A stretch of 64,000 nt of DNA from Halorubellus salinus (GCF_020567525.1 NZ_JAJCVI010000004.1:248001-312000), one strand, 5' to 3'; shown: positions 52,278 to 61,824, counted from the stretch's first letter. The notes: generated from the letters alone by a model not told the origin. Translations and numbers: made by a program.

Positions 52278-52300
52278 ACCCACCTCTTCCTCTCGAACCG
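52262..52300 (-). promoter_or_regulatory. Shine-Dalgarno leader of the 52277 gene
   Basis: On the minus strand ggaagaggtgggt precedes the ATG, with gaggtg in good register to the 16S 3' end. A T-rich stretch at about 52362-52380 on this strand may serve as the TATA region, giving a leader of about 60 bases. Confidence 0.4.
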
Positions 52301-52648
52301 GCATGGGCCTTTCGCACAACCTTTCTTCTGCGTCGGGTGCGCCTGCGGCGCACCGCTCCTTGAAAAAACGTTGCTGAAAAAAGGCCGCTCGCGCTCTCCG
52401 AGCGCTCGCGGTGAGTGCGCCGAACCGCACCGCTACCGCAATAGCGACCGTACCGCACCGCTACCGCAATAGCGACCGTACCGCGACCGCATCAGCGACC
52501 GCACCCGGGTTTTACGCCTCGCGTAAACTTCGGGTGGGTGGTCGCGTGATGGGGGACGAGTGGGAGGGTTCGGGGCGTGCCGCGACGCGTCCCCGACGAC
52601 TGCGGCCAAACGAGTGGCTTCAAGTCCACGCACGCGGTACCGCGAGGT
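52278..52648. other. Divergent intergenic region with 28-bp repeats
   Basis: This 371-base spacer between the membrane protein and gatD contains two A/T tracts (gaaaaaacg and gaaaaaagg near 52362-52387) and the tandem repeat at 52424-52500. No gene was recognised. Confidence 0.5.
52424..52500. repeat. 28-bp tandem repeat, about 2.7 copies
   Basis: The unit accgcaccgctaccgcaata followed by gcgaccgt occurs at 52424 and 52452 with no differences; a shorter, diverged third copy starts at 52480. It lies 150-220 bases upstream of gatD. Confidence 0.85.
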
Positions 52649-53914
52649 ATGAATCCAGGCGACCGCGTTCGCGTCGACCGCGCGGACCAGACGTACGAGG
52701 GCGTGCTGTTGCCGTCGAGTGACGCGGAGCAACTCGTCGTGAAGCTCGACGGCGGCTACAACGTCGGCGTGACGCGCGAGGACGCCGACGTGGACGTGCT
52801 CGAGTCCGGCGTGTACGACATCGAGGGCGACGAGCCCGACGAGGGCGAATCCTCGACGATCGAGTTCGACGAGGACCTCCCTACCATCAGTCTCATCTCC
52901 ACGGGTGGGACCATCGCGTCCACCGTCGACTACCGCACCGGTGCGGTGACCGCGCAGTTCGACGCGGAGGACGTCCTGCGCGCCGTCCCGGACCTCGCGG
53001 GGCGCGCGAACTACCGCGGGCGCGTCGTCGCGAACATCCTGAGCGAGAACATGGACCCCGGCATCTGGCAGGAGCTCGCGCACGCCGTCCACGAGGAGAT
53101 CGAGAACGGCGCGGACGGCGTGGTCGTCATGCACGGGACGGACACGATGCAGTACTCCGCGTCCGCGCTCGCGTTCATGCTCGACACGCCCGTCCCGGTC
53201 GTGTTCACGGGCAGTCAGCGCTCGGCGGACCGGCCGTCCTCTGACAACGTGATGAACGCGGTATGTGCGGTCGAGGCCGCCAAGAGCGATTGCGCTGAGG
53301 TCCTCCTCTGCATGCACGCGAGCGAGAGCGACGACGACTGCGCGCTCCACCGCGGCACCAGGGTCCGGAAGAACCACACGAGCCGCCGCGACGCGTTCGA
53401 GACCGTCGGCGCGGCACCGCTCGGCGTCGTCGACTACGACGCCGCCGCCGACGAGGACCCGGACGCTGTCACGTTCCGCCGCGAGCACCAGGCACGCGAC
53501 GGCGTCGACCTCGACATCGAACCCGCGCTCGCGTCGGACGTCGAACTCGTGAAGTTCACGCCCGGCATGGACCCCGCGTTCCTCGAGTACTGCGAGGGCA
53601 AGGACGGTCTCGTCGTCGAAGGCACCGGCCTCGGGCACGTCCACACGGACCTCATCCCGACGCTGGCGTCGCACGTCGACGACGGCACCACCGTCGTCAT
53701 GACGAGCCAGTGCCTCGAAGGCCGCGTCTGCGACCGCGTGTACGACACCGGCCGCGACCTCCTCGACGCCGGCGTCGTCGAAGGCGAGGACATCCTCCCG
53801 GGGACGGCGAAGGTGAAGCTCATGTGGGTGCTCGCGAACCGCGACGACCCCGCCGCGGCAATGGGAGCGGACCTCGCCGGCGAGATACAGGAGCGGTCGG
53901 TGCCCTGGGAGTGA
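52649..53914 (+). CDS. gatD: Glutamyl-tRNA(Gln) amidotransferase subunit D
   Basis: The 421-residue protein is the asparaginase-like ammonia-producing subunit of archaeal GatDE, which converts Glu-tRNA(Gln) to Gln-tRNA(Gln). It starts MNPGDRVRVDRADQTYEGVL with the N-terminal small domain. The two catalytic Thr are in ISLISTGGTIASTVDYRTGA and GVVVMHGTDTMQYSASALAF. Other signatures are PVPVVFTGSQRSADRPSSDN and DGLVVEGTGLGHVHTDLIPT. GatE is not in the window. The GNAT gene that follows begins 2 bases after its stop, so the two form an operon. Confidence 0.95.
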   Translation: MNPGDRVRVDRADQTYEGVLLPSSDAEQLVVKLDGGYNVGVTREDADVDVLESGVYDIEGDEPDEGESSTIEFDEDLPTISLISTGGTIASTVDYRTGAVTAQFDAEDVLRAVPDLAGRANYRGRVVANILSENMDPGIWQELAHAVHEEIENGADGVVVMHGTDTMQYSASALAFMLDTPVPVVFTGSQRSADRPSSDNVMNAVCAVEAAKSDCAEVLLCMHASESDDDCALHRGTRVRKNHTSRRDAFETVGAAPLGVVDYDAAADEDPDAVTFRREHQARDGVDLDIEPALASDVELVKFTPGMDPAFLEYCEGKDGLVVEGTGLGHVHTDLIPTLASHVDDGTTVVMTSQCLEGRVCDRVYDTGRDLLDAGVVEGEDILPGTAKVKLMWVLANRDDPAAAMGADLAGEIQERSVPWE

Positions 53915-53916
53915 CG

Positions 53917-54984
53917 ATGCCCGACGACGAGGGGCGGACCGACGGGACCGACGCGACGACGAATCTCGCGACCGACGGGACCGACGCGACGACGAACCTC
54001 GTGGCCGACGGCGGCGTCGAGGCGACCGCGGCGGCGGACGCGACGTACCGGCGTGCGACCCACGACGACTACGACGACGTCGAGGCGTTCACCGCGGACA
54101 CGTGGAGCGACCGCGACGGCAGCGACTACATCCCGCGGATCTATCACGACTGGATCGAGGCCGACGACCCCGACCGCCACGACCAGCAGTACACGTGCGT
54201 CGCCGAGGTCGACGGCACGGTCGTCTCCATCGCCCAGACCGTCCTGTTGAGCGAGCACGAGGCGTGGTGCCAGGGGATGCGGACCGACCCCGACTATCGC
54301 GGCGCGGGCATCGGGAAGGAACTCACGCACGAGATGTGGGACTGGGCGCGCGACCACGGCGCGACGGTCGCGCGGAACATGGTGTTCTCGTGGAACATGG
54401 CGGGCCTCGGGCACTCGCGCGGCGTCGGGTTCGCGCCCGCGACCGAGTTCCGCTGGATGCACCCCGACCCCGACGCGGACGCGACGATACCGGACGGCTA
54501 CCGGCTGTCGAGCGACGTGAACGCGGCGTGGTCGTACTGGACGGCGAGCGACGCCCGCGCGCACCTCGGCGGCCTCGGGCTCACCGACGAGGAATCCTGG
54601 GCGGTCAGCGAACTCACCCGCGACTCGTTCGCCACCGCGGCCGACGACCGCGAGCTCGTCGTCGTACAGAGCGACCGCGGAACGCACGCCGTCTCCTATC
54701 GCGTCCGGGACTTCGAGCGCGAGGACGACGACGGCGTCGAGCAGACCTACGCCGAGTACGGCGTCGCCGGCTGGGACTCCACGACAGCGCTCCGCGCGCT
54801 CGTCGCCGGAATCGCCCGCGACGCCGCCAGCGTGGACGCTACCACGACGCGCGTCCTCATCCCGGAGACCGCCCGCCACGTCTCCGACGCGAGCCTCGTC
54901 CGCGCCGGCATCAGCGACGAACCCGACTTCGTCATGGCCGCCGACCTCACCGCCGACTACCGGAACGACGCACACCTGGGGTGA
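53917..54984 (+). CDS. GNAT-family acetyltransferase with C-terminal extension (355 aa)
   Basis: The protein starts MPDDEGRTDGTDATTNLATD and carries an in-frame 33-bp duplication that repeats TDGTDATTNLA. The GNAT core at about 40-185 has ATYRRATHDDYDDVEAFTAD, CVAEVDGTVVSIAQTVLLSE and acetyl-CoA motif GMRTDPDYRGAGIGKELTHE, with SRGVGFAPATEFRW. The C-terminal 170 residues look like a second, degenerate GNAT half (ELVVVQSDRGTHAVSYRVRD). It starts two bases after the gatD stop; I recall this order in other haloarchaea. The substrate is not known. Confidence 0.85.
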   Translation: MPDDEGRTDGTDATTNLATDGTDATTNLVADGGVEATAAADATYRRATHDDYDDVEAFTADTWSDRDGSDYIPRIYHDWIEADDPDRHDQQYTCVAEVDGTVVSIAQTVLLSEHEAWCQGMRTDPDYRGAGIGKELTHEMWDWARDHGATVARNMVFSWNMAGLGHSRGVGFAPATEFRWMHPDPDADATIPDGYRLSSDVNAAWSYWTASDARAHLGGLGLTDEESWAVSELTRDSFATAADDRELVVVQSDRGTHAVSYRVRDFEREDDDGVEQTYAEYGVAGWDSTTALRALVAGIARDAASVDATTTRVLIPETARHVSDASLVRAGISDEPDFVMAADLTADYRNDAHLG

Positions 54985-55079
54985 ACTCGCGATTCGACGC
55001 GCGTCCGCGTTCGTCCGGTCGGCGTCCCCCGACCGCCGTTGGCGGAGCCGTTAAGCGCCCGTAGCCCGCGGTCTCTGAC

Positions 55080-55799
55080 GTGACCGACGCGCACGAGGAG
55101 TCGCTGCGTTCGCTGCTCGCTCGCGGTGCGAGCGCACTCGCCGTCGACGTCCGCGAGCGCGACGCACCCGTCACGGGGCTGGTCGTCGCGAGCACGCTCG
55201 TCGTGTTCGTCGTGCAAGCCGTCACCGCCGTCCGCCTGAACGCGCCCATCGGGGTCGTCACCGCGTCCGTGTTCGTCAGCGAACCCGTGCTCGCGTGGGT
55301 GCTCTCCCCGCTCCTGCACCGCGACGTCGGGCATCTCGTCGCGAACGTCGTCGTCCTCGCGTTCGTCGGGACCGTCGTCGAACCGCACTTCCGGCGCCGC
55401 GACTACGTCGCGTTCCTCCTCGCAGCCGCCGTCCTGGCGGCGCTCGGCGGCTACCTCTCGAAGGCCGCGTTCACCGGCCGGCCGGTGACCGCCTACGGCG
55501 CGAGCGGTCTCGCGTACGCCGTCGCCGGATACGCGCTCGGCGTTCCCGTCGCCGGCGTCCCCCTCGACCGCGACGCGCTCTCGATGTACGGCGTCCTCGA
55601 CCGCACCACGCCCGGGGAGCGCGTCGCCGCCGTCTTCGGCATCGCTGCCGGCGCGACCGTCCTCGCGGACGTCGCCACCGGCCCGTACCTCGCGTTCGAC
55701 TGGCTCAACGGCGCACACCTCGTCGGGTTCCTCGTCGGCGTCTGGACCGCGTGGACGCACCGTCTCCACCGGCGGAACGGCCGCGGCGGCGACACCTGA
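55080..55799 (+). CDS. Rhomboid-family intramembrane serine protease
   Basis: The 239-residue membrane protein begins at a GTG. Rhomboid residues are present: the first-loop/TM2 motif [20 protein letters not shown] (H80, H85, N89), the nucleophile S142 in [20 protein letters not shown] and the catalytic H212 in [16 protein letters not shown]. Six helices are visible with an N-terminal 33-residue cytosolic arm. Substrates of archaeal rhomboids are mostly unknown; in Haloferax one influences surface glycoprotein processing. It lies between a GNAT gene and deoC in the same direction, with spacers of 95 and 64 bases. Confidence 0.9.
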   Translation: MTDAHEESLRSLLARGASALAVDVRERDAPVTGLVVASTLVVFVVQAVTAVRLNAPIGVVTASVFVSEPVLAWVLSPLLHRDVGHLVANVVVLAFVGTVVEPHFRRRDYVAFLLAAAVLAALGGYLSKAAFTGRPVTAYGASGLAYAVAGYALGVPVAGVPLDRDALSMYGVLDRTTPGERVAAVFGIAAGATVLADVATGPYLAFDWLNGAHLVGFLVGVWTAWTHRLHRRNGRGGDT

Positions 55800-55863
55800 C
55801 CCGAACGCACGGACGCCGGGAATGTCGCCGGGTTTAATCTCCGAGCGCCGGCATGACTCGGAT

Positions 55864-56505
55864 ATGAACCGCGAGGAACTCGCCGCCAGCATCGACCACA
55901 CCGTCCTCGGCCCGGAGACCACGCTCGACGACGTCCACACCGTCCTCGACACCGCCAGCGAGTACGGGATGAACGCGTGCATCCCGCCGTGTTACGTCGC
56001 CGAAGCCAGCGAGTACGCGCCCGACGTGACGCTCGCGACCGTCGTCGGGTTCCCGCACGGCCAGCACGCCCCCGCTGCGAAGCTCGACGAGGCGACGCAC
56101 GCGTGGGACGACGGCGCCGACGAACTCGACGTCGTCATCAACGTCGGACGCCTCAAAGCCGGGGACGTCGACGCCGTCGAAGCCGAGCTCGCGGACCTCG
56201 TCGCCGCCGTCCCCGTCCCCGTGAAGGTCATCATCGAGACCGCACTCCTCACGGACGACGAGAAGCACGCCGCCTGCGAGGCCGCCGAAGCCGCCGACGC
56301 CGCCATGGTCAAGACCAGCACCGGGTTCGCTGACGGCGGCGCCGTCGTCGAGGACGTCGAACTGATGAGCGAGTACCTCCCCGTCAAAGCCAGCGGCGGC
56401 GTCGGGGACTACGCGACTGCCAAGGCGATGTTCGACGCCGGCGCCGTCCGCATCGGCGCGTCCTCCGGCGCCGCCATCGTGGACGACTACGACGCGACCG
56501 AGTGA
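55864..56505 (+). CDS. deoC: Deoxyribose-phosphate aldolase
   Basis: The 213-residue class I aldolase cleaves deoxyribose 5-phosphate to glyceraldehyde 3-phosphate and acetaldehyde. It starts [20 protein letters not shown]. Active-site residues are D89 in [20 protein letters not shown], the Schiff-base K150 in [20 protein letters not shown] and K175 in [24 protein letters not shown]-like gtttaatc lies near 55831-55838, giving a leaderless mRNA. The end of the gene, including the stop, is imperfectly repeated 38 bases downstream. Confidence 0.95.
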   Translation: MNREELAASIDHTVLGPETTLDDVHTVLDTASEYGMNACIPPCYVAEASEYAPDVTLATVVGFPHGQHAPAAKLDEATHAWDDGADELDVVINVGRLKAGDVDAVEAELADLVAAVPVPVKVIIETALLTDDEKHAACEAAEAADAAMVKTSTGFADGGAVVEDVELMSEYLPVKASGGVGDYATAKAMFDAGAVRIGASSGAAIVDDYDATE

Positions 56506-56543
56506 CAGTCAGTAGCGTCGACGACTACGACGCGGCCTACTGA
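56482..56543. repeat. 38-bp period duplication copying the deoC end and stop
   Basis: The sequence gacgactacgacgcgaccga followed by gtga (56482-56505) recurs as gacgactacgacgcggccta followed by ctga (56520-56543). The first is the real C-terminus (Asp-Asp-Tyr-Asp-Ala-Thr-Glu-stop). The copy has three substitutions. Confidence 0.8.
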
Positions 56544-56643
56544 GAAATGCCTCGATCCTCCCGCTCGCAGCCGCCTACCATCGATAGCGGCATCGTCGGT
56601 CGAAACCGCCACCGTCACTCGACAGCGTCAGCGCTCGCCGCTG

Positions 56644-56689
56644 GCGACTGCCGGTGCTGGTCGACGCGACTGCCGGTGCCGGTCGACGC
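56644..56689. repeat. 22-bp direct duplication in a spacer
   Basis: Two copies of gcgactgccggtgctggtcg followed by ac (56644 and 56666), with one difference, lie downstream of the PGF-CTERM gene in the convergent spacer after deoC. Confidence 0.75.
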
Positions 56690-56729
56690 GACGGTCGAAA
56701 GAAAGAACGCGTGGAGGGCGACCGGGTGG

Positions 56730-58748
56730 TTACTCGTCGCGACGCCGGAGGCGCCCGAGCAGGAGCGCGGAGACGGCGGCGACCGCGGCGAACGCCGCGG
56801 ACGCGCCGAAGCCGGGCAGGCCACTGCTCCCGCTCTCGCCGGCGTCCGTGCCAGTGCCGGCGGTCGTCGTCGTCTCGGGCTCCTCGATGCCGAGGTAGTC
56901 ACGGGCCTCCTCCTGGTCCATCTTCGGGAACGACTGGGACGCCGGGTCCCAGTCACCGGGGAGGTGGACTTCGGTGTCCTCACCGACGGCCTCGTGCGCG
57001 CGAACGTCGCTTTCGGACGCGTTCTCGCCGAACGCCCCTTCGACCGCGACGTACGCCTTCGAGTCCTCGCCGAGGTTCGCGTTCATCGACGCGATGTCCC
57101 CGCCGAACTCGTCCTGCATCACGGAGCGGAACGACGTCATGTTCTCGAAGCTCGCACCAGCCTGGAACGTCACCTCGTCGCTCCCGACGTTCACGTTCAT
57201 CTTCGCCTTCTCGAACTCGGAGCGCTGGAACGCTTCGACGAACCGCTGGACGTTGTCGGTGTTCGACCCAGTGCTCGCGGAGTCAGCGGACTCCATGAAG
57301 TTCCCGAGCGTCTGGTCGACGAGGTTCTCCTGCTCGACGCTGTACTCCATCTCCGCGACGATCTCCTCGCCCTCGGTCTGGGCGGTCGCCGAGAACGACA
57401 CCGAGCCGCCCGTCGGGACGTCGCGCTTCTCCAGCTCCGAGAGGTACGCCTCGTAGTTCTGCGTGTTGAACTGGAACGACCCCTGGACGCGGACCGCGTC
57501 CTCGCTCGGCGAGGAGAGCGACCCGTCCCAGGAGTACGTCTGCACGAAGTCCGAGGCCTTCATCGCCTCGTACTGCTTGCGCGCCGTCTCGATCTGCTCG
57601 GTCACGTTCTCGTCGTCGCTCGCCTCCTCCGCGAGGTCGAGGCCGGCGTCGACGAGCGGCTCGTACTCGCTCAACTGGACGTCCCAGGACGCCTGCATCG
57701 ACTTGCCCTCGGCGTCGAGTTTCGCGTGCACGCGGTCGACGTTGAGCTCCGCCACGGCGTCACCGACCGCTTCGGCGGTCTCCGTGGACACCTCGACGTC
57801 CTCCGCGTTCGTGATCGACTGCGCGACCTGCTGGCCGAGCGCGTCGTCGATGTTCGAGTACACGATCTGGTACTCGATGTCCAGCAGCATCCGGCCGTCG
57901 TCGGCCTCGGTGAACGAGTAACTGGACACGCGCACGTCCGCGCTCCCGCCGAGCGCGGTCGCGATGCTCGCGTACTGCTGTTCGATGGTCTCGGTCGCGT
58001 TCTCCTCGCTGTCCCACTGGCTCGCGAAGTACGACGACACGTAGTACTCCTCGGACGCCTGCAGGCGGTACTGGTTCGTGCCCTCTTCGAGCGTGTACTC
58101 GCGGTGCTGGACCATCCCGAGGTCCTCCGCGTACTGGACGTTCGCGGATCCGCTCGTCGAGAACTCGTTCGCGGCGACGGACATCTCGCCGTCGGTGGAC
58201 GCGGACTCGACGGTGGAGGTCATCGAGTACTCGCTGTCGTCGACGTACGTCATGTCGAAGTTCGCTCGCGCGGACGCGTCGGACTCGGTGCGTTTCGCGC
58301 TCACGTCGACGTCGAGGCTCTCCAGGTTCTCCGGGCGCGGCGCCTGGAACGAGCCGTTCCCGGCGAGCGAGGACGGCGTCAGGACGACCTGTGCGCCGCC
58401 CGTGACGTTCGTCTCCTCCTCGAGGTCGTCGCGGACGAGCACGTGCATCAGGCCCTCGGTGACGTTCAGGCCGAGGTGGCCGGTTGCGGTGGATGCGGTG
58501 CCGTCCATGCTGTCGTTCTGCTCGTACACGAGGACGGCGTCGCCGTTCTCGTGCACGAATATCTCGTCTGCCGATTCGACGGTTTCGTTGTCCGCCGGCG
58601 TCGTCGCGTCGACGGACGCCGCGGCTGCCCCGCTCGAGGGGGCTGTCGTCGCGCCCGCCAGGGCGGTCACGCTCGCGGCGCTCGAACACACGATGAGGAG
58701 CGCCACCAGCAAGGCGGTGGACGACCGTAGTTTGTCGGGGAGTTCCAT
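56730..58748 (-). CDS. Secreted PGF-CTERM surface protein (672 aa)
   Basis: The protein has a Sec signal (TALLVALLIVCSSAASVTAL), an acidic extracellular region rich in Ser/Thr with beta segments alternating with helices, N-x-S/T sequons (NVT, NGS, NAT, NMT), and a C-terminal threonine stalk (EEPETTTTAGTGTDAGESGS). The end is a PGF-CTERM signal: GLPGFGASAAFAAVAAVSAL, LLGRL and a basic tail, processed and lipid-anchored by archaeosortase ArtA. The body is not a known enzyme family. A TATA-like gattatag at 58774-58780 is correctly placed for a leaderless transcript. It converges with deoC. Confidence 0.88.
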   Translation of the reverse strand: MELPDKLRSSTALLVALLIVCSSAASVTALAGATTAPSSGAAAASVDATTPADNETVESADEIFVHENGDAVLVYEQNDSMDGTASTATGHLGLNVTEGLMHVLVRDDLEEETNVTGGAQVVLTPSSLAGNGSFQAPRPENLESLDVDVSAKRTESDASARANFDMTYVDDSEYSMTSTVESASTDGEMSVAANEFSTSGSANVQYAEDLGMVQHREYTLEEGTNQYRLQASEEYYVSSYFASQWDSEENATETIEQQYASIATALGGSADVRVSSYSFTEADDGRMLLDIEYQIVYSNIDDALGQQVAQSITNAEDVEVSTETAEAVGDAVAELNVDRVHAKLDAEGKSMQASWDVQLSEYEPLVDAGLDLAEEASDDENVTEQIETARKQYEAMKASDFVQTYSWDGSLSSPSEDAVRVQGSFQFNTQNYEAYLSELEKRDVPTGGSVSFSATAQTEGEEIVAEMEYSVEQENLVDQTLGNFMESADSASTGSNTDNVQRFVEAFQRSEFEKAKMNVNVGSDEVTFQAGASFENMTSFRSVMQDEFGGDIASMNANLGEDSKAYVAVEGAFGENASESDVRAHEAVGEDTEVHLPGDWDPASQSFPKMDQEEARDYLGIEEPETTTTAGTGTDAGESGSSGLPGFGASAAFAAVAAVSALLLGRLRRRDE

Positions 58749-59180
58749 GCACTAGTTCGTAGCACTGGGTTCCTATAATCGTTTCCCGTTTGACATTCGT
58801 TGCGGTGCGTTCACATGATGCGTGGGACGAGCGGATGAAAACATCCTGCGAGCGTGGTCGCGGTTCGAAATCGCGCTCGGCGTTCGCGCGCGTCTGGCCC
58901 ACGAACCCCACCCGTCGTATCGGAATGCGAGAACCTTCTGTCGCGCGCTGAACCGGTAACCGCTGCTGGTTCCCGGTGACGCCCCCGCACCGGCTGCCCT
59001 CCCTCGCTCGACGTTCGCATTCGTCGCGACACGCGGCGGCATGCGGCCGCACGTGGCGACACGTAGAGACAGGCCTGCGGTCGTCGCCCGGCGCGTGCCA
59101 GTGCAGCGCGCACTCGCGGCCGCCAGCGAAGGGGTATCGTCGCGCTTTTGGTCGCCCGACGGCAAACACGCGTAACTGGC
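58749..59180. other. Divergent spacer of 432 bases
   Basis: The spacer contains the PGF-CTERM gene TATA box at 58774-58780, a palindromic patch around catgcggccgcacg near 59039-59052, and a TATA-like cgcttttgg near 59138-59146 before the methylthiotransferase gene. Frames here are antisense extensions. No gene was recognised. Confidence 0.5.
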
Positions 59181-60458
59181 ATGGCCCGGTACCACATCGA
59201 GACGTACGGGTGTACCTCGAACCGCGGCGAGAGCCGTCAGATCGAGAGCGCCCTCCGCGACGCCGGCCACTACAAGGTCGACTCCCCGGACGAGGCCGAC
59301 GTCGCCATCATGAACTCCTGTACGGTCGTGGAGAAGACGGAGCGGAACATGCTCCGTCGGGCCAAGGAACTCGAGGACGAGACCGCGGACCTCATCGTCA
59401 CGGGCTGCATGGCGCTCGCCCAGAGCGAGGAGTTCCGCGAGCACGACGTCGACGCACAGATACTCCACTGGGACGACGTCCCCGAAGCAGTCACGAACGG
59501 CGAGTGCCCGACGCCCGGCCCCGGGACCGAACCCGTGCTCGACGGCGTCGTCGGCATCCTCCCCATCGCGCGGGGCTGCATGAGCGACTGCTCGTACTGC
59601 ATCACGAAGGCGGCGACCGGGAAGATAGACTCCCCGCCCGTCGAGGAGAACGTCGAGAAGGCGCGCGCGCTCGTCCACGCCGGCGCGAAGGAACTCCGCA
59701 TCACCGGCCAGGACACCGGCGTCTACGGCTGGGACGACGGCGAACGGAAGCTCCACGTCCTCCTCGACCGCATCTGCTCGGAGATAGCGGGCGACTTCCG
59801 CGTGCGCGTCGGGATGGCGAACCCGAAGGGCGTCCACGGCATCCGCGAGGAACTCGCGGCCACCTTCGCCGAGCACGACGAACTCTACAACTTCCTGCAC
59901 GCGCCCGTGCAGTCCGGGAGCGACGACGTCCTCGGCGACATGCGCCGCCAGCATCAGGTGAGCGAGTACGTCGAGGTCGTCGAGACGTTCGACGACGCGC
60001 TCGACGAGTGGACGCTGTCGACGGACTTCATCGTCGGGTTCCCGACGGAGACCGACGCGGACTTCGAGCAGACGATGGCGCTCCTGCGGGAGACGCGCCC
60101 GGAGAAGATCAACGTCACGCGGTTCTCGAAGCGCCCCGGGACGGACGCCGCGGACATGAAGGGTCTCGGCGGCACCGTGAAGAAGAAGCGCTCGAAGGCC
60201 ATGTCGGAGTTGAAGATGGACGTCGTCGGCGAGGCGTACGACGCGATGGTCGGCGAGCGCCGCGAGGACTGCCTCGTCGTCGAACAGGGCACGGGCGACT
60301 CCGTGAAGTGCCGCGACGCGGCGTACCGCCAGATCATCGTCCAGAACGCGAGCGAGCACGACCTCGAACCCGGTGACTTCGTCGACCTCGAGGTCACCGG
60401 GCACTCGACGGTGTACGCGTTCGCCGACCCCGTCCGCAAGCGCCAGCCCGCGGACTGA
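59181..60458 (+). CDS. tRNA N6-threonylcarbamoyladenosine(37) methylthiotransferase (e-MtaB/CDKAL1 type)
   Basis: The 425-residue radical-SAM enzyme adds a methylthio group to t6A at position 37 of tRNAs reading ANN codons. The N-terminal UPF0004 domain has three cluster Cys: C11 (RYHIETYGCTSNRGESRQ), C47 (VAIMNSCTVVEKTERNMLR) and C76 (LIVTGCMALAQ). The radical-SAM cluster Cys are C133, C137 and C140 in ARGCMSDCSYCITKAATGK. A C-terminal TRAM domain spans about 365-420 (ECLVVEQGT-like, then FVDLEVTGHSTVYAF). Length and arrangement match the archaeal/eukaryotic group. It is transcribed alone. Confidence 0.95.
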   Translation: MARYHIETYGCTSNRGESRQIESALRDAGHYKVDSPDEADVAIMNSCTVVEKTERNMLRRAKELEDETADLIVTGCMALAQSEEFREHDVDAQILHWDDVPEAVTNGECPTPGPGTEPVLDGVVGILPIARGCMSDCSYCITKAATGKIDSPPVEENVEKARALVHAGAKELRITGQDTGVYGWDDGERKLHVLLDRICSEIAGDFRVRVGMANPKGVHGIREELAATFAEHDELYNFLHAPVQSGSDDVLGDMRRQHQVSEYVEVVETFDDALDEWTLSTDFIVGFPTETDADFEQTMALLRETRPEKINVTRFSKRPGTDAADMKGLGGTVKKKRSKAMSELKMDVVGEAYDAMVGERREDCLVVEQGTGDSVKCRDAAYRQIIVQNASEHDLEPGDFVDLEVTGHSTVYAFADPVRKRQPAD

Positions 60459-60537
60459 CCCACCACCACCACCGGTTCGACGGACGTCGATATCACCTTT
60501 CGACGTGTTTTTGTCGTGCGAGCGAGTCCCACGTCCC

Positions 60538-61248
60538 ATGACCGACACGGACCCGCGTCGCAACCTCGCGCGCCGCATCGCCGGCGAGGTGACGCTCTCG
60601 ACCGACCCGGGCGCGACCATCCGGAAGTGGCGAACCGACTTCGACGTCAGTCAGACCGAACTCGCGAACTCGCTCGACGTCTCCTCGTCGGTCATCTCCG
60701 ACTACGAGAGCGGCCGCCGCGAATCACCCGGCATCGGGTTCGTCCGCCGCGTCGTCGACGGGCTGCTCGACATCGACGAAGCACGCGGCGGCGACCGCAT
60801 CCGCCAGTACGCCCGCGTCGTCTCCGCCGGCTTCGACAGCGACGTCGTCGCCGACCTCCGCGAGTACCCCCGCACCGTCGCCCTCGACCGGTTCTACGAC
60901 GCCATCGACGCCACCGAGGTCCAGGCGGGCGACGCCGACCGCGTCAGCGGCCACACCGTTATCAACTCCATTGCCGTCATCACGCGCCTCTCCAGCGAGG
61001 AGTTCTACCGCCTCTACGGCCAGAGCACGTCGCGCGCCCTCGTCTTCACCGACATCACGCGCGGCGAGAGCCCGCTCGTCGCCCAGCGCGTCGTCACCCC
61101 CACGCCGAACGCCATCGTCCTCCACGGCATCACCGAAGACGACCTCTGGGAGCACGCCCCCAAGCTCGCACGCGCCGACGGCCTCAGCCTCGCACTCACC
61201 CAGCAGGACCCCGACGAGATGCTGGACGCGCTCGCCGGACTGCCCTGA
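60538..61248 (+). CDS. XRE-type helix-turn-helix transcriptional regulator (236 aa)
   Basis: The HTH is at about residues 28-75: IRKWRTDFDVSQTELANSLD, VSSSVISDYESGRRESPGIG. The rest is a ligand- or oligomerisation-type domain with HTVINSIAVITRLSSEEFYR, LVFTDITRGESPLVAQRVVT and NAIVLHGITEDDLWEHAPKL. This arrangement is conserved in archaeal cytosolic regulators with a C-terminal domain of unknown ligand. It starts 80 bases after the methylthiotransferase. The gene is at the edge of the AT-rich patch. Confidence 0.88.
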   Translation: MTDTDPRRNLARRIAGEVTLSTDPGATIRKWRTDFDVSQTELANSLDVSSSVISDYESGRRESPGIGFVRRVVDGLLDIDEARGGDRIRQYARVVSAGFDSDVVADLREYPRTVALDRFYDAIDATEVQAGDADRVSGHTVINSIAVITRLSSEEFYRLYGQSTSRALVFTDITRGESPLVAQRVVTPTPNAIVLHGITEDDLWEHAPKLARADGLSLALTQQDPDEMLDALAGLP

Positions 61249-61824
61249 GTCATAGATTGAGCAGCTCGAACCCCATCACTGTGTTCAGCGGGCCATGACA
61301 AACCGTCAACCAGTATCGAGTAGTCAGACGACTGGAGTCCATCATCACGTCCGGAGCTGGGAGGTGACGATACTTTCTCGTCGGATGGTGTGAAAGTTCG
61401 CGTTGCCCGTCATCCCGCGGTCGCCGAGCTACGAATGCAGAGATACGACGCCAACACGAACGAGACTGACGGAAGCTACGAAAACATGGCCTCGTGAATC
61501 AGAACGTTTCTGACTCTCGACTGTCACTCCTCTTGGTTCGTCTTGACAGCTGGTTCCAAATATTCGATATCGATGTATGCGTACTCGACACCGAGGTCCG
61601 GCGGCTGGTAGAAACGTTTTCTTGGCATGAACTCGACCTGGGTCACGCCTCCTCGGACTATACCGAGTATATTCAAAATAACAAAAAATAGACGAGGCAA
61701 AGTTTATAATATATTTTCTCATACATAATATAGAAATACTGCCCTTCTCTCCTCAAACATCCATATATCAGTGATACAATAAAAGTAGCAAAAAATCGAT
61801 TTCTTTGGCTACCAGTTCTGTCGT
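61249..61824. other. AT-rich accessory spacer (576 bases)
   Basis: GC content drops sharply from about 61490 onward, with runs such as acaaagttta and aatatatttt. No intact gene is convincing, apart from the short candidate at 61524-61646. A minus-strand reading from about 61480 to 61253 is open and ends LTTRYWLTVCHGPLNTVMGF then ELLNL-stop; it could be the worn C-terminus of a mobile-element protein, but I cannot name a family. Confidence 0.4.
61524..61646 (-). CDS. Possible 40-residue small protein in the AT-rich patch
   Basis: A GTG at 61646 opens VTQVEFMPRKRFYQPPDLGV then EYAYIDIEYLEPAVKTNQEE-stop. It is preceded by gaggaggc (a Shine-Dalgarno-like sequence, but almost touching the start) and by a TATA-like gaatatac near 61668. 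The composition is balanced and not arginine-rich like GC-driven shadows. The ATG at residue 7 could also start. No family is recognised. It is offered as a candidate only. Confidence 0.3.
   Translation of the reverse strand: MTQVEFMPRKRFYQPPDLGVEYAYIDIEYLEPAVKTNQEE

Noticed and set aside
52360-52390. Two T-tracts on the minus strand as a transcription terminator
   Set aside because: No minus-strand gene ends upstream of them; gatD starts on the plus strand. They fit better as part of a promoter for the gene starting at 52277.
61253-61480. Minus-strand open reading ending YWLTVCHGPLNTVMGFELLNL as a transposase remnant
   Set aside because: The end looks protein-like, but no DDE or other catalytic motif, terminal inverted repeat or target duplication was found, and the upstream part is Arg/Ser-rich. 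It is described only as part of the spacer.
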